From NCBI GenBank assembly GCA_019119335.1, contig DWXF01000048.1:1-64000 (forward strand): a stretch of DNA of 64,000 nucleotides, given 5' to 3'. The position numbers and the translations under genes are program-made. The notes beneath the pieces are model-generated. The model saw only the letters and a list, made by a program, of their open reading frames with translations. It was not told where the DNA came from and searched no databases. This document shows positions 37,050-44,934 of the stretch, one piece after another. Position 1 is the first letter of the stretch, and every line of letters begins with the position of its first letter. The DNA is from Candidatus Flavonifractor merdavium (GTDB lineage: Bacteria > Bacillota > Clostridia > Oscillospirales > Oscillospiraceae).

Positions 37050-37080
37050 AAGCGGCGGGGTAGCTACCCCGCCGCTTTTT
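37050..37080 (+). terminator. Intrinsic terminator between khpA and rimM
   Basis: Fully palindromic 24-base GC-rich stem region (37051-37075, AGCGGCGGGG...CCCCGCCGCT) followed by five T. It separates the SRP/S16 transcript from rimM-trmD. Confidence 0.9.
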
Positions 37081-37113
37081 GCACCAATCCAGGCCGCAGG
37101 AGGTTAGAAAACC

Positions 37114-37614
37114 ATGAAAAACCAGTTTTTAGAGGCCGGACAGATCGTCAATACCCACGGCATCCAGGGCGAGGTGAAAATCGTCCCATGGTGCGACACC
37201 CCGGAGTTTCTCTGCCAGTTTGACACCCTCTATCTGGACGGAAAGCCGGTCAAGGTGCGCGCCGCCCGTGTCCACAAGGGCAACGTGCTGGCCACCCTGG
37301 AGGGGGTGACCGACGTAAACGGGGCCATGGCCCTGAAGGGCAAGACCGTGTTTATCGACCGCACCGGCGTGGTGCTCCCCGAGGGCCGGCATTTTATCGC
37401 CGACCTGATGGGTCTGGAGGTCATTGACGCCGATTCCGGCGAAAAGCTGGGGGTGGTGGCCGACGTACTCACCCCGCCCGCCCACGAGGTCTACGTGGTC
37501 AAGGGGGAGCATGAGTACATGATCCCCGCCGTGGACGAATTCCTGGCGGAGACCAATGTGGAGGCGGGCTACATCAAGGTCCGCCTCATTGAGGGGATGC
37601 GCACCGATGTATAG
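37114..37614 (+). CDS. rimM: 16S rRNA processing protein RimM
   Basis: Assists maturation of the 30S head and binds S19. 166 residues with the two beta-barrel arrangement: N-terminal AGQIVNTHGIQGEVKI and C-terminal PRC-barrel part with GLEVIDADSGEKLGVVADVLTPPAHEVYVV and EYMIPAVDEFL. ATG at 37114 follows AGGAGG; the stop overlaps trmD by 8 bases. Confidence 0.97.
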   Translation: MKNQFLEAGQIVNTHGIQGEVKIVPWCDTPEFLCQFDTLYLDGKPVKVRAARVHKGNVLATLEGVTDVNGAMALKGKTVFIDRTGVVLPEGRHFIADLMGLEVIDADSGEKLGVVADVLTPPAHEVYVVKGEHEYMIPAVDEFLAETNVEAGYIKVRLIEGMRTDV

Positions 37615-38350
37615 CATTGACATTATGACCCTCTTCGACCTGACGGTGGGGGATATGATGAACGAGTCCATTCTGGGCCGGGCCCAGGAGCGGGACATCA
37701 TCCGCATTGAGGCCCACCAGATCCGGGACTACACCCTGAACAAGCAGAAGCAGGTGGACGACTACCCCTACGGCGGCGGCCGGGGGGCGGTGATGCAGGC
37801 CGACCCCCTCTACCAGTGCTGGAAGCACATTGTGGACACCTACGGACCGGGGCATACGATTTACATGTCCCCTGCGGGCCGGACCTTTACCGAGGCCCAC
37901 GCCCGCCGGCTGCGGGACGACTATGACCACCTGATCCTGGTGTGCGGCCACTATGAGGGCATTGACGAGCGGTTCATCGAGGAGTGCGTGGACGAGGAAA
38001 TCTCCATCGGGGACTTCGTACTCACCGGCGGCGAGCTGGCCGCCATGGTGGTGGCCGACGCGGTGGCCCGGCTGGTGCCCGGAGTGCTGTCCGACCCCGA
38101 GTGCTTTGAGAATGAAAGCCACTGGAACGGCCTGCTGGAGTACCCCCAGTACTCCCGGCCGGAGGAGTGGCACGGCCGGAAGGTCCCCCCCATCCTCCGC
38201 TCCGGCGACCACAAGAACATTGCCCGGTGGCGGCGGAAGCAGTCCATCCTCCGCACCCGGCAGCGGCGGCCCGACCTGTACGAAAAGCTGGACCTGTCCT
38301 CCAAGGAGGACCAGAAGCTGCTGCGTGAGCTGGAGGAAGAGGGCAATTAA
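37607..38350 (+). CDS. trmD: tRNA (guanine37-N1)-methyltransferase TrmD
   Basis: Methylates G37 of tRNAs, preventing +1 frameshifting. 247 residues of the SPOUT class: MYSIDIMTLFDL start, DYPYGGGRGAVMQADPLY, the knotted SAM site VCGHYEGIDERFIEECVDEEISIGDFVLTGGE, and C-terminal HGRKVPPILRSGDHKNIARWRRKQS. ATG at 37607 inside the rimM end; the frame begins earlier without support. Confidence 0.98.
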   Translation: MYSIDIMTLFDLTVGDMMNESILGRAQERDIIRIEAHQIRDYTLNKQKQVDDYPYGGGRGAVMQADPLYQCWKHIVDTYGPGHTIYMSPAGRTFTEAHARRLRDDYDHLILVCGHYEGIDERFIEECVDEEISIGDFVLTGGELAAMVVADAVARLVPGVLSDPECFENESHWNGLLEYPQYSRPEEWHGRKVPPILRSGDHKNIARWRRKQSILRTRQRRPDLYEKLDLSSKEDQKLLRELEEEGN

Positions 38351-38382
38351 CTGCTCCACACATTGAAACGGAGGCGTTTGTT

Positions 38383-39747
38383 ATGAGTCATTGGTCCACC
38401 GATTCTGTGTTCTACCATATCTATCCCCTGGGGTTCTGCGGGGCGCCGGAGTATAACGACTTCGGCCAGCCGGTCCAGCGGCTGGAGCAGCTCCACGACT
38501 GGATCCCCCACCTGAAGGAGCTGGGGGTCAACGCCCTCTACCTGGGGCCGGTGTTTCAGTCGGTGAAGCACGGCTACGACACCGCCGACTATTTCCAGAT
38601 CGACTGCCGCCTGGGGGACAACGCCTCCTTCGCCAAGCTGTGTCAGCAGCTCCACGAAAACGGCATCCGGGTGGTGCTGGACGGGGTATTCAACCACGTG
38701 GGCCGGGAATTCTGGGCCTTCAAGGACGTGCGGGAAAAGGGCCGGGGCTCTCCCTACTGCGGCTGGTTCCACAACCTGAACTTTGGCGGCCCCTCCCCCA
38801 TGGGGGACCCCTTCTGGTACGACGCCTGGCAGGGCCACTACGAACTGGTGAAGCTCAACCTGCGCAACCCCGACGTGGTGCTCCACTTGCTGGACGCGGT
38901 GGCCATGTGGATGGATACCTTCCACATCGACGGCCTACGGCTGGATGCCGCCGACTGCGTGGATTTTGACTTCTTCCGCACCCTCAAGGGCTTTGTGAAG
39001 GACCGTAATCCGGACTTCTGGCTCATGGGGGAGATCATCCACGGGGACTACGCCCGGTGGGCCAACCCGGAGATGCTGGACTCCGTCACCAACTACGAGT
39101 GCTGGAAGGGCCTGTGGTCTTCCCACAACGACAAGAATTACTTCGAGATCGCCCACTCCCTCAACCGCCAGTTCGGGCCGGGGGGCATCTACCGGAACCT
39201 GATCCTCTACAACTTTGCGGACAACCACGACGTGGACCGGCTGGCCAGCAAGCTGTCCGCCCCCGCCCACCTGAACAACGTGTACACCCTGCTGTACACC
39301 ATGCCGGGCATCCCCTCCCTCTACTACGGCAGCGAGTGGGCCATCCAGGGCGCCCGCACCAAGACCTCCGACGCGGCCCTCCGCCCTCACCTGGAGCTGA
39401 AGGAGATGCAGGCGCTGGATCAGGGCCTGTGCGCCCACCTGTCCCAGCTGTCCGCCATCCGCTCCGCCTTCCCCGCCCTGCGGGAAGGACAGTATGAGAA
39501 CGTGGTCATCAAAAACCAGCAGCTGGTATTCCGCCGGGCCACCGACAGCCAGCGGGTATACGTGGTCCTCAACCTGGAGCCCCAGGAGGTCCACGTGGAG
39601 TTCCCCCATCAGGAGCCGGTGCTCCAGGACGTGCTTCACAACGACCAGATCTTCAACAATGACGGCGGCCGGACCTGGCTGCCGGTGCCCCCCTGCTCCG
39701 CCCGGATCCTGGTGGGCGCCCCCGACCGGTTTGCCTGGCGGCCCTGA
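38383..39747 (+). CDS. GH13 alpha-amylase-family glycosidase, cytoplasmic
   Basis: 454-residue (beta/alpha)8 glycosidase without signal peptide. Catalytic residues are visible: nucleophile D188 in DGLRLDAAD, acid/base E217 in LMGEIIHG, and D283 in FADNHDVDR; also VLDGVFNHVG in region I. A short beta C-terminal domain carries the NLEPQEVHV stretch. Likely acts on maltodextrin or a related alpha-glucan (maltogenic amylase/cyclomaltodextrinase neighbourhood); the exact bond is not decidable. ATG at 38383 with GGAGG. It follows trmD by 32 bases with no clear terminator. Confidence 0.9.
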   Translation: MSHWSTDSVFYHIYPLGFCGAPEYNDFGQPVQRLEQLHDWIPHLKELGVNALYLGPVFQSVKHGYDTADYFQIDCRLGDNASFAKLCQQLHENGIRVVLDGVFNHVGREFWAFKDVREKGRGSPYCGWFHNLNFGGPSPMGDPFWYDAWQGHYELVKLNLRNPDVVLHLLDAVAMWMDTFHIDGLRLDAADCVDFDFFRTLKGFVKDRNPDFWLMGEIIHGDYARWANPEMLDSVTNYECWKGLWSSHNDKNYFEIAHSLNRQFGPGGIYRNLILYNFADNHDVDRLASKLSAPAHLNNVYTLLYTMPGIPSLYYGSEWAIQGARTKTSDAALRPHLELKEMQALDQGLCAHLSQLSAIRSAFPALREGQYENVVIKNQQLVFRRATDSQRVYVVLNLEPQEVHVEFPHQEPVLQDVLHNDQIFNNDGGRTWLPVPPCSARILVGAPDRFAWRP

Positions 39748-39786
39748 CCCCTTTTCAGGAAATCCAATTTGTTTACATCTTCTCCC

Positions 39787-39815
39787 TTTACTTTTTTCGG
39801 TATTGGTGATACAAT
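39787..39815 (+). promoter_or_regulatory. Promoter of degV
   Basis: TTTACT (39787-39792), 17-base spacer, TACAAT (39810-39815) with the TGA extension directly in front. About 50 bases upstream of the degV start. Confidence 0.7.
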
Positions 39816-39865
39816 GGCCCAAAAGAGGGATGTAATTTTTAATATTATATTTGAGGATTTCTGTC

Positions 39866-40702
39866 ATGAGTTTTAAGATTATTGTCGATAGCTGCTGTGA
39901 TTTGACCCCTGCCCAGCTGCGGGAGGGCTGCTTTGTCAGCGTACCCCTGACCATCCACGTGGGCGGTCAGGATATTGTGGACGACGCCTGCTTTGATCGG
40001 GGGGCCCTGCTCCACGCCATGAAGGAGTGTCCCACCGCCCCCCACACCTCCTGCCCCTCCCCCGCCCAGTATCTGGACGCCTTTGACTGCGGGGCGGAGG
40101 ACCTCTATGTGGTCACCCTGTCCGCCCTGCTCTCCGGCTCCCACAACGCCGCGGCCCAGGCCCGCAACCTGTGGCTGGAGGAGCATCCCAACGCCAACGT
40201 TCACATCTTCAACTCCTGCTCCGCCTCCGCCGGCGAGGTGCTGGTGGCGCTGAAGATCCAGGAGTTGGCCCAGTCCGGCATGGACTTCACCACAGTGGTG
40301 GCCCAGGTGTCCCGCTATATCGAGGAGATGGAAACCCTGTTCGTACTGGAGAACCTGGACAATCTGCGGAAAAACGGCCGGCTGTCCCGGATGCAGTCCC
40401 TGGTGACCAGCACGCTGCGCATCAAGCTGCTGCTGGGCTCCACCCCGGAGGGGGAAATCTGCAAGAAGGGCCAGGCCATGTCGGTGAAGCAGGCCCTGAG
40501 CAAAATGGCCTCCCTGATGGCCGCCAACCCCAACCACGCGGGCAAGCGGCTGTCCATTGTCCACTGCAACTGCCTGGAGCGGGCCTACCACCTGCGGGAG
40601 CTGGCGTTGAAGCAGTGCCAGTTCTCCGAAATTCTCATCAGCGAGACCGGCGGCATCTCCACCGTCTACGCCAACGACGGCGGCGTGGTGGCCGCCTACT
40701 GA
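39866..40702 (+). CDS. DegV family fatty-acid-binding protein
   Basis: 278 residues, DegV/FakB fold. Family signatures: KIIVDSCCDLTPAQL, the VTLSALLSGSHNAAAQARNL loop that binds the fatty-acid carboxylate, NSCSASAGE, LENLDNLRKNGRLSR and a late NCLERAYHL. Such proteins present exogenous fatty acids to FakA kinase; the FakA partner is not in the window. ATG at 39866 with GAGG; own promoter and terminator, so probably monocistronic. Confidence 0.93.
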   Translation: MSFKIIVDSCCDLTPAQLREGCFVSVPLTIHVGGQDIVDDACFDRGALLHAMKECPTAPHTSCPSPAQYLDAFDCGAEDLYVVTLSALLSGSHNAAAQARNLWLEEHPNANVHIFNSCSASAGEVLVALKIQELAQSGMDFTTVVAQVSRYIEEMETLFVLENLDNLRKNGRLSRMQSLVTSTLRIKLLLGSTPEGEICKKGQAMSVKQALSKMASLMAANPNHAGKRLSIVHCNCLERAYHLRELALKQCQFSEILISETGGISTVYANDGGVVAAY

Positions 40703-40714
40703 GTGATCCTTCTG

Positions 40715-40745
40715 CCGCCCGGAGCCCCCTCCGGGCGGTTCTTTT
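40715..40745 (+). terminator. Intrinsic terminator after degV
   Basis: Ten-base stem CCGCCCGGAG-CCCC-CTCCGGGCGG followed by a TTCTTTT run, 12 bases past the degV stop. Confidence 0.88.
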
Positions 40746-40776
40746 CGCCGTCAAACTAACACCGAGGTGATCCCCA

Positions 40777-41640
40777 ATGGATTTGTGCAAGGAAAAAGAC
40801 ATCCGGGCCCTGCTGGGCCGCCACGGGTTCCGGTTTTCCAAGAGTATGGGACAGAACTTTCTCATTGAGGGCTGGGTGCCCCGGGACATCGCCGACGCCT
40901 CCGGCGCCGACGAGGGCTGCGGCGTGCTGGAGATCGGGCCGGGCATCGGCCCGCTGACGGTGCAGCTGGCCCGGCGGGCGGGAAAGGTGGCTGCCATCGA
41001 GCTGGACCGCTCCCTGCTGCCCATTCTGGACGAGACCCTGGCTCCTTACGACAACGTGACCGTAATCCCGGGGGACGCCATGAAGCTGGACCTGGCCGCC
41101 CTGGCGGCGGAGCAGTTTCCCGGCCTCACTCCCCTGGCCTGCGCCAACCTGCCCTACAACATCACCACCCCCGTGCTCACCGCCCTGATTGAGGCTGGCT
41201 GCTTCCGGGCCATCACGGTGATGATCCAGCGGGAGGTGGCCCTGCGCATCTGCGCCGCCCCCGGCACCGCCGACTACGGCGCTTTCTCCCTGTTCTGCCA
41301 GTACCACACCGTGCCGGAGTTCCTGTTCGAGGTCCCGCCGGAGTGTTTCCTCCCCGCCCCCAAGGTGACCTCGGCGGTGATCCGGCTGACGCCCCGGGAA
41401 ACCCCTCCTCAGAATCTGGTGGACGAGGCCTTTTTCTTCCGGGTGGTGCGCGCCGCCTTTGCCCAGCGGCGCAAGACCCTGCTCAACGGCCTGAATTCCG
41501 CCTTCGGAGACCGGCTGGACAAGGCTCAGCTCCGGCAGGCCATTGCCGCCGCCGGGCTGCCGGAGGGGGTCCGGGGAGAGCGGCTGGGCATCGGGGAATT
41601 TGCCGCCCTGGCCCGGGCGCTGCGGGAGCTGCTGGGCTGA
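40777..41640 (+). CDS. rsmA: 16S rRNA dimethyladenosine transferase RsmA (KsgA)
   Basis: Dimethylates A1518/A1519 of 16S rRNA in late 30S assembly. 287 residues with KSMGQNFLIEG at the start, SAM motif VLEIGPGIGPLTVQLA, AIELDRSLL and the catalytic NLPYNITTPVL; C-terminal PAPKVTSAVIRL. Its loss in other bacteria gives kasugamycin resistance. ATG at 40777 with GAGGTGATC. Confidence 0.97.
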   Translation: MDLCKEKDIRALLGRHGFRFSKSMGQNFLIEGWVPRDIADASGADEGCGVLEIGPGIGPLTVQLARRAGKVAAIELDRSLLPILDETLAPYDNVTVIPGDAMKLDLAALAAEQFPGLTPLACANLPYNITTPVLTALIEAGCFRAITVMIQREVALRICAAPGTADYGAFSLFCQYHTVPEFLFEVPPECFLPAPKVTSAVIRLTPRETPPQNLVDEAFFFRVVRAAFAQRRKTLLNGLNSAFGDRLDKAQLRQAIAAAGLPEGVRGERLGIGEFAALARALRELLG

Positions 41641-41712
41641 ACACGCCGGCCTGCCGATACCCAGTTTGAAACCCCGGGGAAAGAAAATTGCAAAATCATG
41701 TGATACAGAGAA

Positions 41713-41741
41713 TTGACTTTACGGCCATTTCTGTGTATGAT
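41713..41741 (+). promoter_or_regulatory. Promoter of pckA
   Basis: TTGACT (41713-41718), 17-base spacer, TATGAT (41736-41741). It lies in the 185-base gap after rsmA and leaves an untranslated leader of about 80 bases in which no known regulatory RNA is recognised. Confidence 0.65.
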
Positions 41742-41825
41742 TATGTCCATAGCATCTGGAACTTCCGGGCTCAGCCGCCCCACCGGAGCCCCATGGAGAT
41801 CAATACGGAAAAGAGGTCATGCACT

Positions 41826-43433
41826 ATGGCAAACATTGATTTGAATCAGTATGGCATTACCGGCGTCACCGAGATCATCCGCAACCCCTCTTATGAGGTC
41901 CTGTTCCAGGAGGAAACCCGTCCCGACCTGGAGGGCTACGATAAGGGTCAGGTCACCGACCTGGGCGCCGTCAACGTTATGACCGGCATTTACACCGGCC
42001 GCTCCCCCAAGGACAAGTTCATCGTCATGGACGACGTGTCCAAGGACACCGTGTGGTGGACCTCCGACGAATTCAAAAACGACAACAAGCCCGCCTCCCA
42101 GCAGGCCTGGACCGCCTGCAAGGAGCTGGCCATCCAGGCGCTGTCCGGCAAGAAGCTGTACGTCATGGACGTGTTCTGCGGCGCCAACGCCGACACCCGT
42201 ATGGCCATCCGCTTCATCATGGAGGTGGCCTGGCAGGCCCACTTCGTAAAGAACATGTTCATTGAGCCCACCGCCGAGGAGCTGGAGTGCTTCCAGCCCG
42301 ACTTCGTCTGCTACAACGCCTCCAAGACCAGGGTGGAGAACTTCAAGGAGCTGGGCCTGAACTCCGAGACCGCCGTGATCTTCAACCTCACTTCCCAGGA
42401 GCAGGTCATCCTGAACACCTGGTACGGCGGCGAGATGAAAAAGGGCATGTTCTCCATGATGAACTACTTCCTGCCCCTGAAGGGCATGGCTTCCATGCAC
42501 TGTTCCGCCAACACCGATATGAACGGCGAAAACACCGCCCTGTTCTTCGGCCTGTCCGGCACCGGCAAGACCACCCTGTCCACCGACCCCAAGCGCCTGC
42601 TCATCGGCGACGACGAGCACGGCTGGGATGACAACGGCATCTTCAACTTTGAGGGCGGCTGCTACGCCAAGGTCATCAACCTGGACAAGGATTCCGAGCC
42701 CGACATCTACAACGCCATCAAGCGCAACGCCCTGCTGGAGAACGTCACCGTGGACGAGAGCGGCCACTGCGATTTCAACGACGACTCGGTCACCGAGAAC
42801 ACCCGGGTATCCTACCCCATCGACCACATCGAGAAGATCGTCCGCCCGGTGTCCGCCGGCCCTGACGCCAAGAACGTGATCTTCCTCTCCGCCGACGCCT
42901 TCGGCGTGCTGCCCCCCGTGTCCATCCTGACCCCGGAGCAGACCGAGTACTATTTCCTGTCCGGCTTCACCTCCAAGCTGGCCGGCACCGAGCGAGGCAT
43001 TACCGAGCCCACCCCCACCTTCTCCGCCTGCTTCGGCCAGGCCTTCCTGGAGCTCCACCCCACCAAGTACGGCGAGGAGCTGGTGAAGAAGATGCAGAAG
43101 TCCGGCGCCAAGGCCTACCTGGTGAACACCGGCTGGAACGGCACCGGCAAGCGCATCTCCATCAAAGATACCCGCGGCATCATTGACGCCATCCTGGACG
43201 GCTCCATCGGGAAGGCCGAGACCAAGACCATTCCCTACTTCAATTTTGCCGTCCCCACCGCGCTGCCCGGCGTGGACACCAACATTCTGGATCCCCGGAA
43301 CACCTACGCCGATCCCTCTGAGTGGGACGCCAAGGCCAAGGATCTGGCCGCCCGGTTCGTGAAGAACTTCGCCAAGTACACCAGCAACGCCGCCGGCAAG
43401 GCCCTGGTGGCCGCCGGTCCCAAGGCTGACTGA
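41826..43433 (+). CDS. pckA: ATP-dependent phosphoenolpyruvate carboxykinase
   Basis: Interconverts oxaloacetate and PEP using ATP; in anaerobes it often runs toward CO2 fixation and succinate or propionate formation. 535 residues with [15 protein letters not shown], the [14 protein letters not shown] region, kinase-1a [14 protein letters not shown], kinase-2 [23 protein letters not shown] and [10 protein letters not shown] near the end. The frame extends to 41688, but the ATG at 41826 after AGAGG begins the conserved region. Confidence 0.97.
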   Translation: MANIDLNQYGITGVTEIIRNPSYEVLFQEETRPDLEGYDKGQVTDLGAVNVMTGIYTGRSPKDKFIVMDDVSKDTVWWTSDEFKNDNKPASQQAWTACKELAIQALSGKKLYVMDVFCGANADTRMAIRFIMEVAWQAHFVKNMFIEPTAEELECFQPDFVCYNASKTRVENFKELGLNSETAVIFNLTSQEQVILNTWYGGEMKKGMFSMMNYFLPLKGMASMHCSANTDMNGENTALFFGLSGTGKTTLSTDPKRLLIGDDEHGWDDNGIFNFEGGCYAKVINLDKDSEPDIYNAIKRNALLENVTVDESGHCDFNDDSVTENTRVSYPIDHIEKIVRPVSAGPDAKNVIFLSADAFGVLPPVSILTPEQTEYYFLSGFTSKLAGTERGITEPTPTFSACFGQAFLELHPTKYGEELVKKMQKSGAKAYLVNTGWNGTGKRISIKDTRGIIDAILDGSIGKAETKTIPYFNFAVPTALPGVDTNILDPRNTYADPSEWDAKAKDLAARFVKNFAKYTSNAAGKALVAAGPKAD

Positions 43434-43472
43434 GGGGCTGACCCCTTCCCTCGCTCTACATAACCGCATTGT

Positions 43473-43517
43473 CAGGACCTCCTTTTTGCGCATAAGATGG
43501 GCAAAAAGGAGGTCTTG
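43473..43517 (+). promoter_or_regulatory. Hairpin that sequesters the amidase ribosome site
   Basis: Fourteen perfect base pairs (43476-43489 with 43501-43514), extended by G-U, A-U and C-G to 17 pairs. The 3' arm contains the whole AAGGAGG ribosome site and the 5' arm is its exact complement; the loop is 11 bases and the ATG follows 2 bases after the stem. There is no T run, so it is unlikely to be only a pckA terminator. Confidence 0.7.
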
Positions 43518-43519
43518 CT

Positions 43520-44260
43520 ATGCCCATAATCTACCTGTCCCCTTCCACCCAGGAAAACAATCTCTACGTCAGCGGCGGCACGGAGGAGGAGTGGATGAAC
43601 CGCCTGGCGGACGCCATGGAGCCCTACCTCACCGCCGCCGGGATCCGCTTCTCCCGCAACACCCCTGAAATGACGGCGGTCTCCTCCATCCGGGCCTCCA
43701 ACGCCGGCAATTACGACCTGCACCTGGCGCTCCACTCCAACGCCGCGCCGGAGGGCAAGTACGGCCAGATCCGCGGGGTGCTGGTGTTTTACTTTCCCGG
43801 CTCCGCCCAGGGACAAAAGGCTGCCACGCTGATCGCCAACGGCCTGAAAACCATCTACCCCCTGCCCAACAAGGTACGGACCGAGGCCACCACCTCCATC
43901 GGCGAGGTGCGGCGGGTCCGGGCCCCGTCGGTCTTTCTGGAGCTGGGCTACCACGACAACCCGGACGACGCCGCCTGGGTCAAAAACAACCTGGACGCCA
44001 TCGCCCGGAACATCGTCCTCTCCCTGACGGAATTTTTTGGCCTGCCCTTCCTGGAACCCCAATCCCCCCGCCCGGCGGTGGTGGACGTCTCCTGGGGCTA
44101 CCTCAACATCCGGGACACCCCCTCCCTCTCCGCCCCCGTCCTGGCCAAAGCCTACGACGGCGCCCGGCTTACCGTGCTGAACCAGTGGGAGGACTGGTAC
44201 GTGGTGCGCTTTGACGGACTGGTGGGCTGGGCCAGCGCCGACTTTATCACCCTCATCTGA
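43520..44260 (+). CDS. N-acetylmuramoyl-L-alanine amidase-like protein with SH3 domain
   Basis: 246 residues: Amidase_3-like domain (1-175) and a C-terminal SH3b module (about 185-246, WGYLNIRDTPSLSAPVL...GWASADFI). Zinc-site elements LHLALHSNAAP (H68/H72) and catalytic-type FLELGYHDN (E141) are present, but the first canonical His (GHGG) is absent; that region reads LSPSTQENN. No signal peptide is visible, so it may act after lysis, be exported in another way, or work inside the developing spore. The start is ATG at 43520 with AAGGAGG buried in a hairpin. Confidence 0.85.
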   Translation: MPIIYLSPSTQENNLYVSGGTEEEWMNRLADAMEPYLTAAGIRFSRNTPEMTAVSSIRASNAGNYDLHLALHSNAAPEGKYGQIRGVLVFYFPGSAQGQKAATLIANGLKTIYPLPNKVRTEATTSIGEVRRVRAPSVFLELGYHDNPDDAAWVKNNLDAIARNIVLSLTEFFGLPFLEPQSPRPAVVDVSWGYLNIRDTPSLSAPVLAKAYDGARLTVLNQWEDWYVVRFDGLVGWASADFITLI

Positions 44261-44332
44261 AACCGTCGATTTCCGCGTTCATAAATCGTTCACAGTAAGT
44301 TATAAAACGGTTCATCACTTTCAGGAGGAATC

Positions 44333-44341
44333 TGCTATCAT
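44333..44341 (+). promoter_or_regulatory. Extended -10 promoter of the small-RNA candidate
   Basis: TGCTATCAT: TATCAT at 44336-44341 with the TG extension. The -35 region is poor (TTCATC at 44311 with a 19-base spacer). It predicts a start near 44348. Confidence 0.5.
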
Positions 44342-44347
44342 ATGAGT

Positions 44348-44496
44348 TGTCAGGATACCAAAGACATGAGACTCCTCCTCTCTTCTCTCTCTTTCCCAAG
44401 TGCACAAGTACACTGTCCTCCCGCAGAGCGGCAGCAGCTCTCTGCGGGAGGGACAGACAAAAGTTCCGCGCTCTCTGATTCAGAGGCGCGTTTTTT
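44348..44496 (+). ncRNA. Candidate small regulatory RNA, about 150 nt
   Basis: Non-coding stretch framed by an extended -10 promoter and an intrinsic terminator. Its 5' part holds a long pyrimidine tract (about 44371-44397, CTCCTCCTCTCTTCTCTC type) that is complementary to Shine-Dalgarno sequences and probably unpaired. A 12-base perfect stem (44417-44428 with 44440-44451) and the terminator stem follow. TTGTC near the 5' end can pair with GACAA after the first stem, closing the domain. This layout resembles trans-acting Gram-positive sRNAs with C-rich loops. No known RNA family was recognised; 6S-like RNA was considered but the shape does not fit well. Confidence 0.5.
44467..44496 (+). terminator. 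Intrinsic terminator of the small-RNA candidate
   Basis: CGCGC plus CTCTGA paired with TCAGAG plus GCGCG, one bulged T, followed by six T (44491-44496). Confidence 0.85.
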
Positions 44497-44575
44497 GGCG
44501 CTTTAAACAGGAATATTTTACTATTTTACAGGGAATCCTATGAGAAGCGCCTGATGAGAAACGAGGTGATTATTG

Positions 44576-44737
44576 ATGTCTTATGTCAATCCTGCCATCC
44601 GTCCCCAATTTGACTCCATGCCCGCCGAGCTGCGGGAGCACATCCTGCGGTTGGGCATCAAGCTGGATACCATGGCCGACCTGATGGGCTGCCTGGAGCG
44701 GATCGTGGCGGAGGGCGAGGGCAACGGCGCCCGCTGA
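44576..44737 (+). CDS. Small conserved-looking protein, 53 residues
   Basis: Frame starting MSYVNPAIRPQFDSMPAEL and continuing with REHILRLGIKLDTMADLMGCLE, a short mostly helical soluble protein ending in an acidic Gly-rich tail. GAGGTG lies 8 bases before the ATG. The length is below usual calling limits, but the ribosome site, third-position GC and amphipathic helices argue that it is real. Similar small proteins occur in Clostridia by memory, without known function. It lies between the small-RNA terminator and the DUF2798-like gene. Confidence 0.65.
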   Translation: MSYVNPAIRPQFDSMPAELREHILRLGIKLDTMADLMGCLERIVAEGEGNGAR

Positions 44738-44804
44738 AGGCCGTATTCCCCAAAGTCCGTTCCGCCGAAAGCCGGATTTTTGTCTGTAATTTTGGAAAAA
44801 ACGC

Positions 44805-44833
44805 TTACGAGGCCGGAAAAAACCTGATACAAT
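44805..44833 (+). promoter_or_regulatory. Promoter of the DUF2798-like gene
   Basis: Weak TTACGA (44805-44810), 17-base spacer, TACAAT (44828-44833) with TGA extension; predicted start about 44840, just before a terminator-like hairpin. Confidence 0.5.
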
Positions 44834-44859
44834 AAAGCCATCAGAAGGCAGTCGCAGTG

Positions 44860-44900
44860 AAGAAAGTAGCGAGACGGGCGTTTCGCTGCTTTCTTTTTTT
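44860..44900 (+). terminator. Terminator-like hairpin in the DUF2798 leader (possible attenuator)
   Basis: Stem 44862-44872 with 44883-44893 (one G-U pair, extendable by AA/TT) followed by seven T. It lies between the predicted promoter at 44828 and the coding start at 44935. It could instead end transcripts from the 53-residue gene. Confidence 0.7.
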
Positions 44901-44934
44901 GCGCAAAGGCCAATTTGAGAGAGGAGCTTTTTCC

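Noticed and set aside
44348..44496. 6S RNA assignment for the small-RNA candidate
   Set aside because: No long two-sided rod with a central open bubble can be drawn; the pyrimidine tract and compact stems fit an sRNA better. A covariance-model search would decide.
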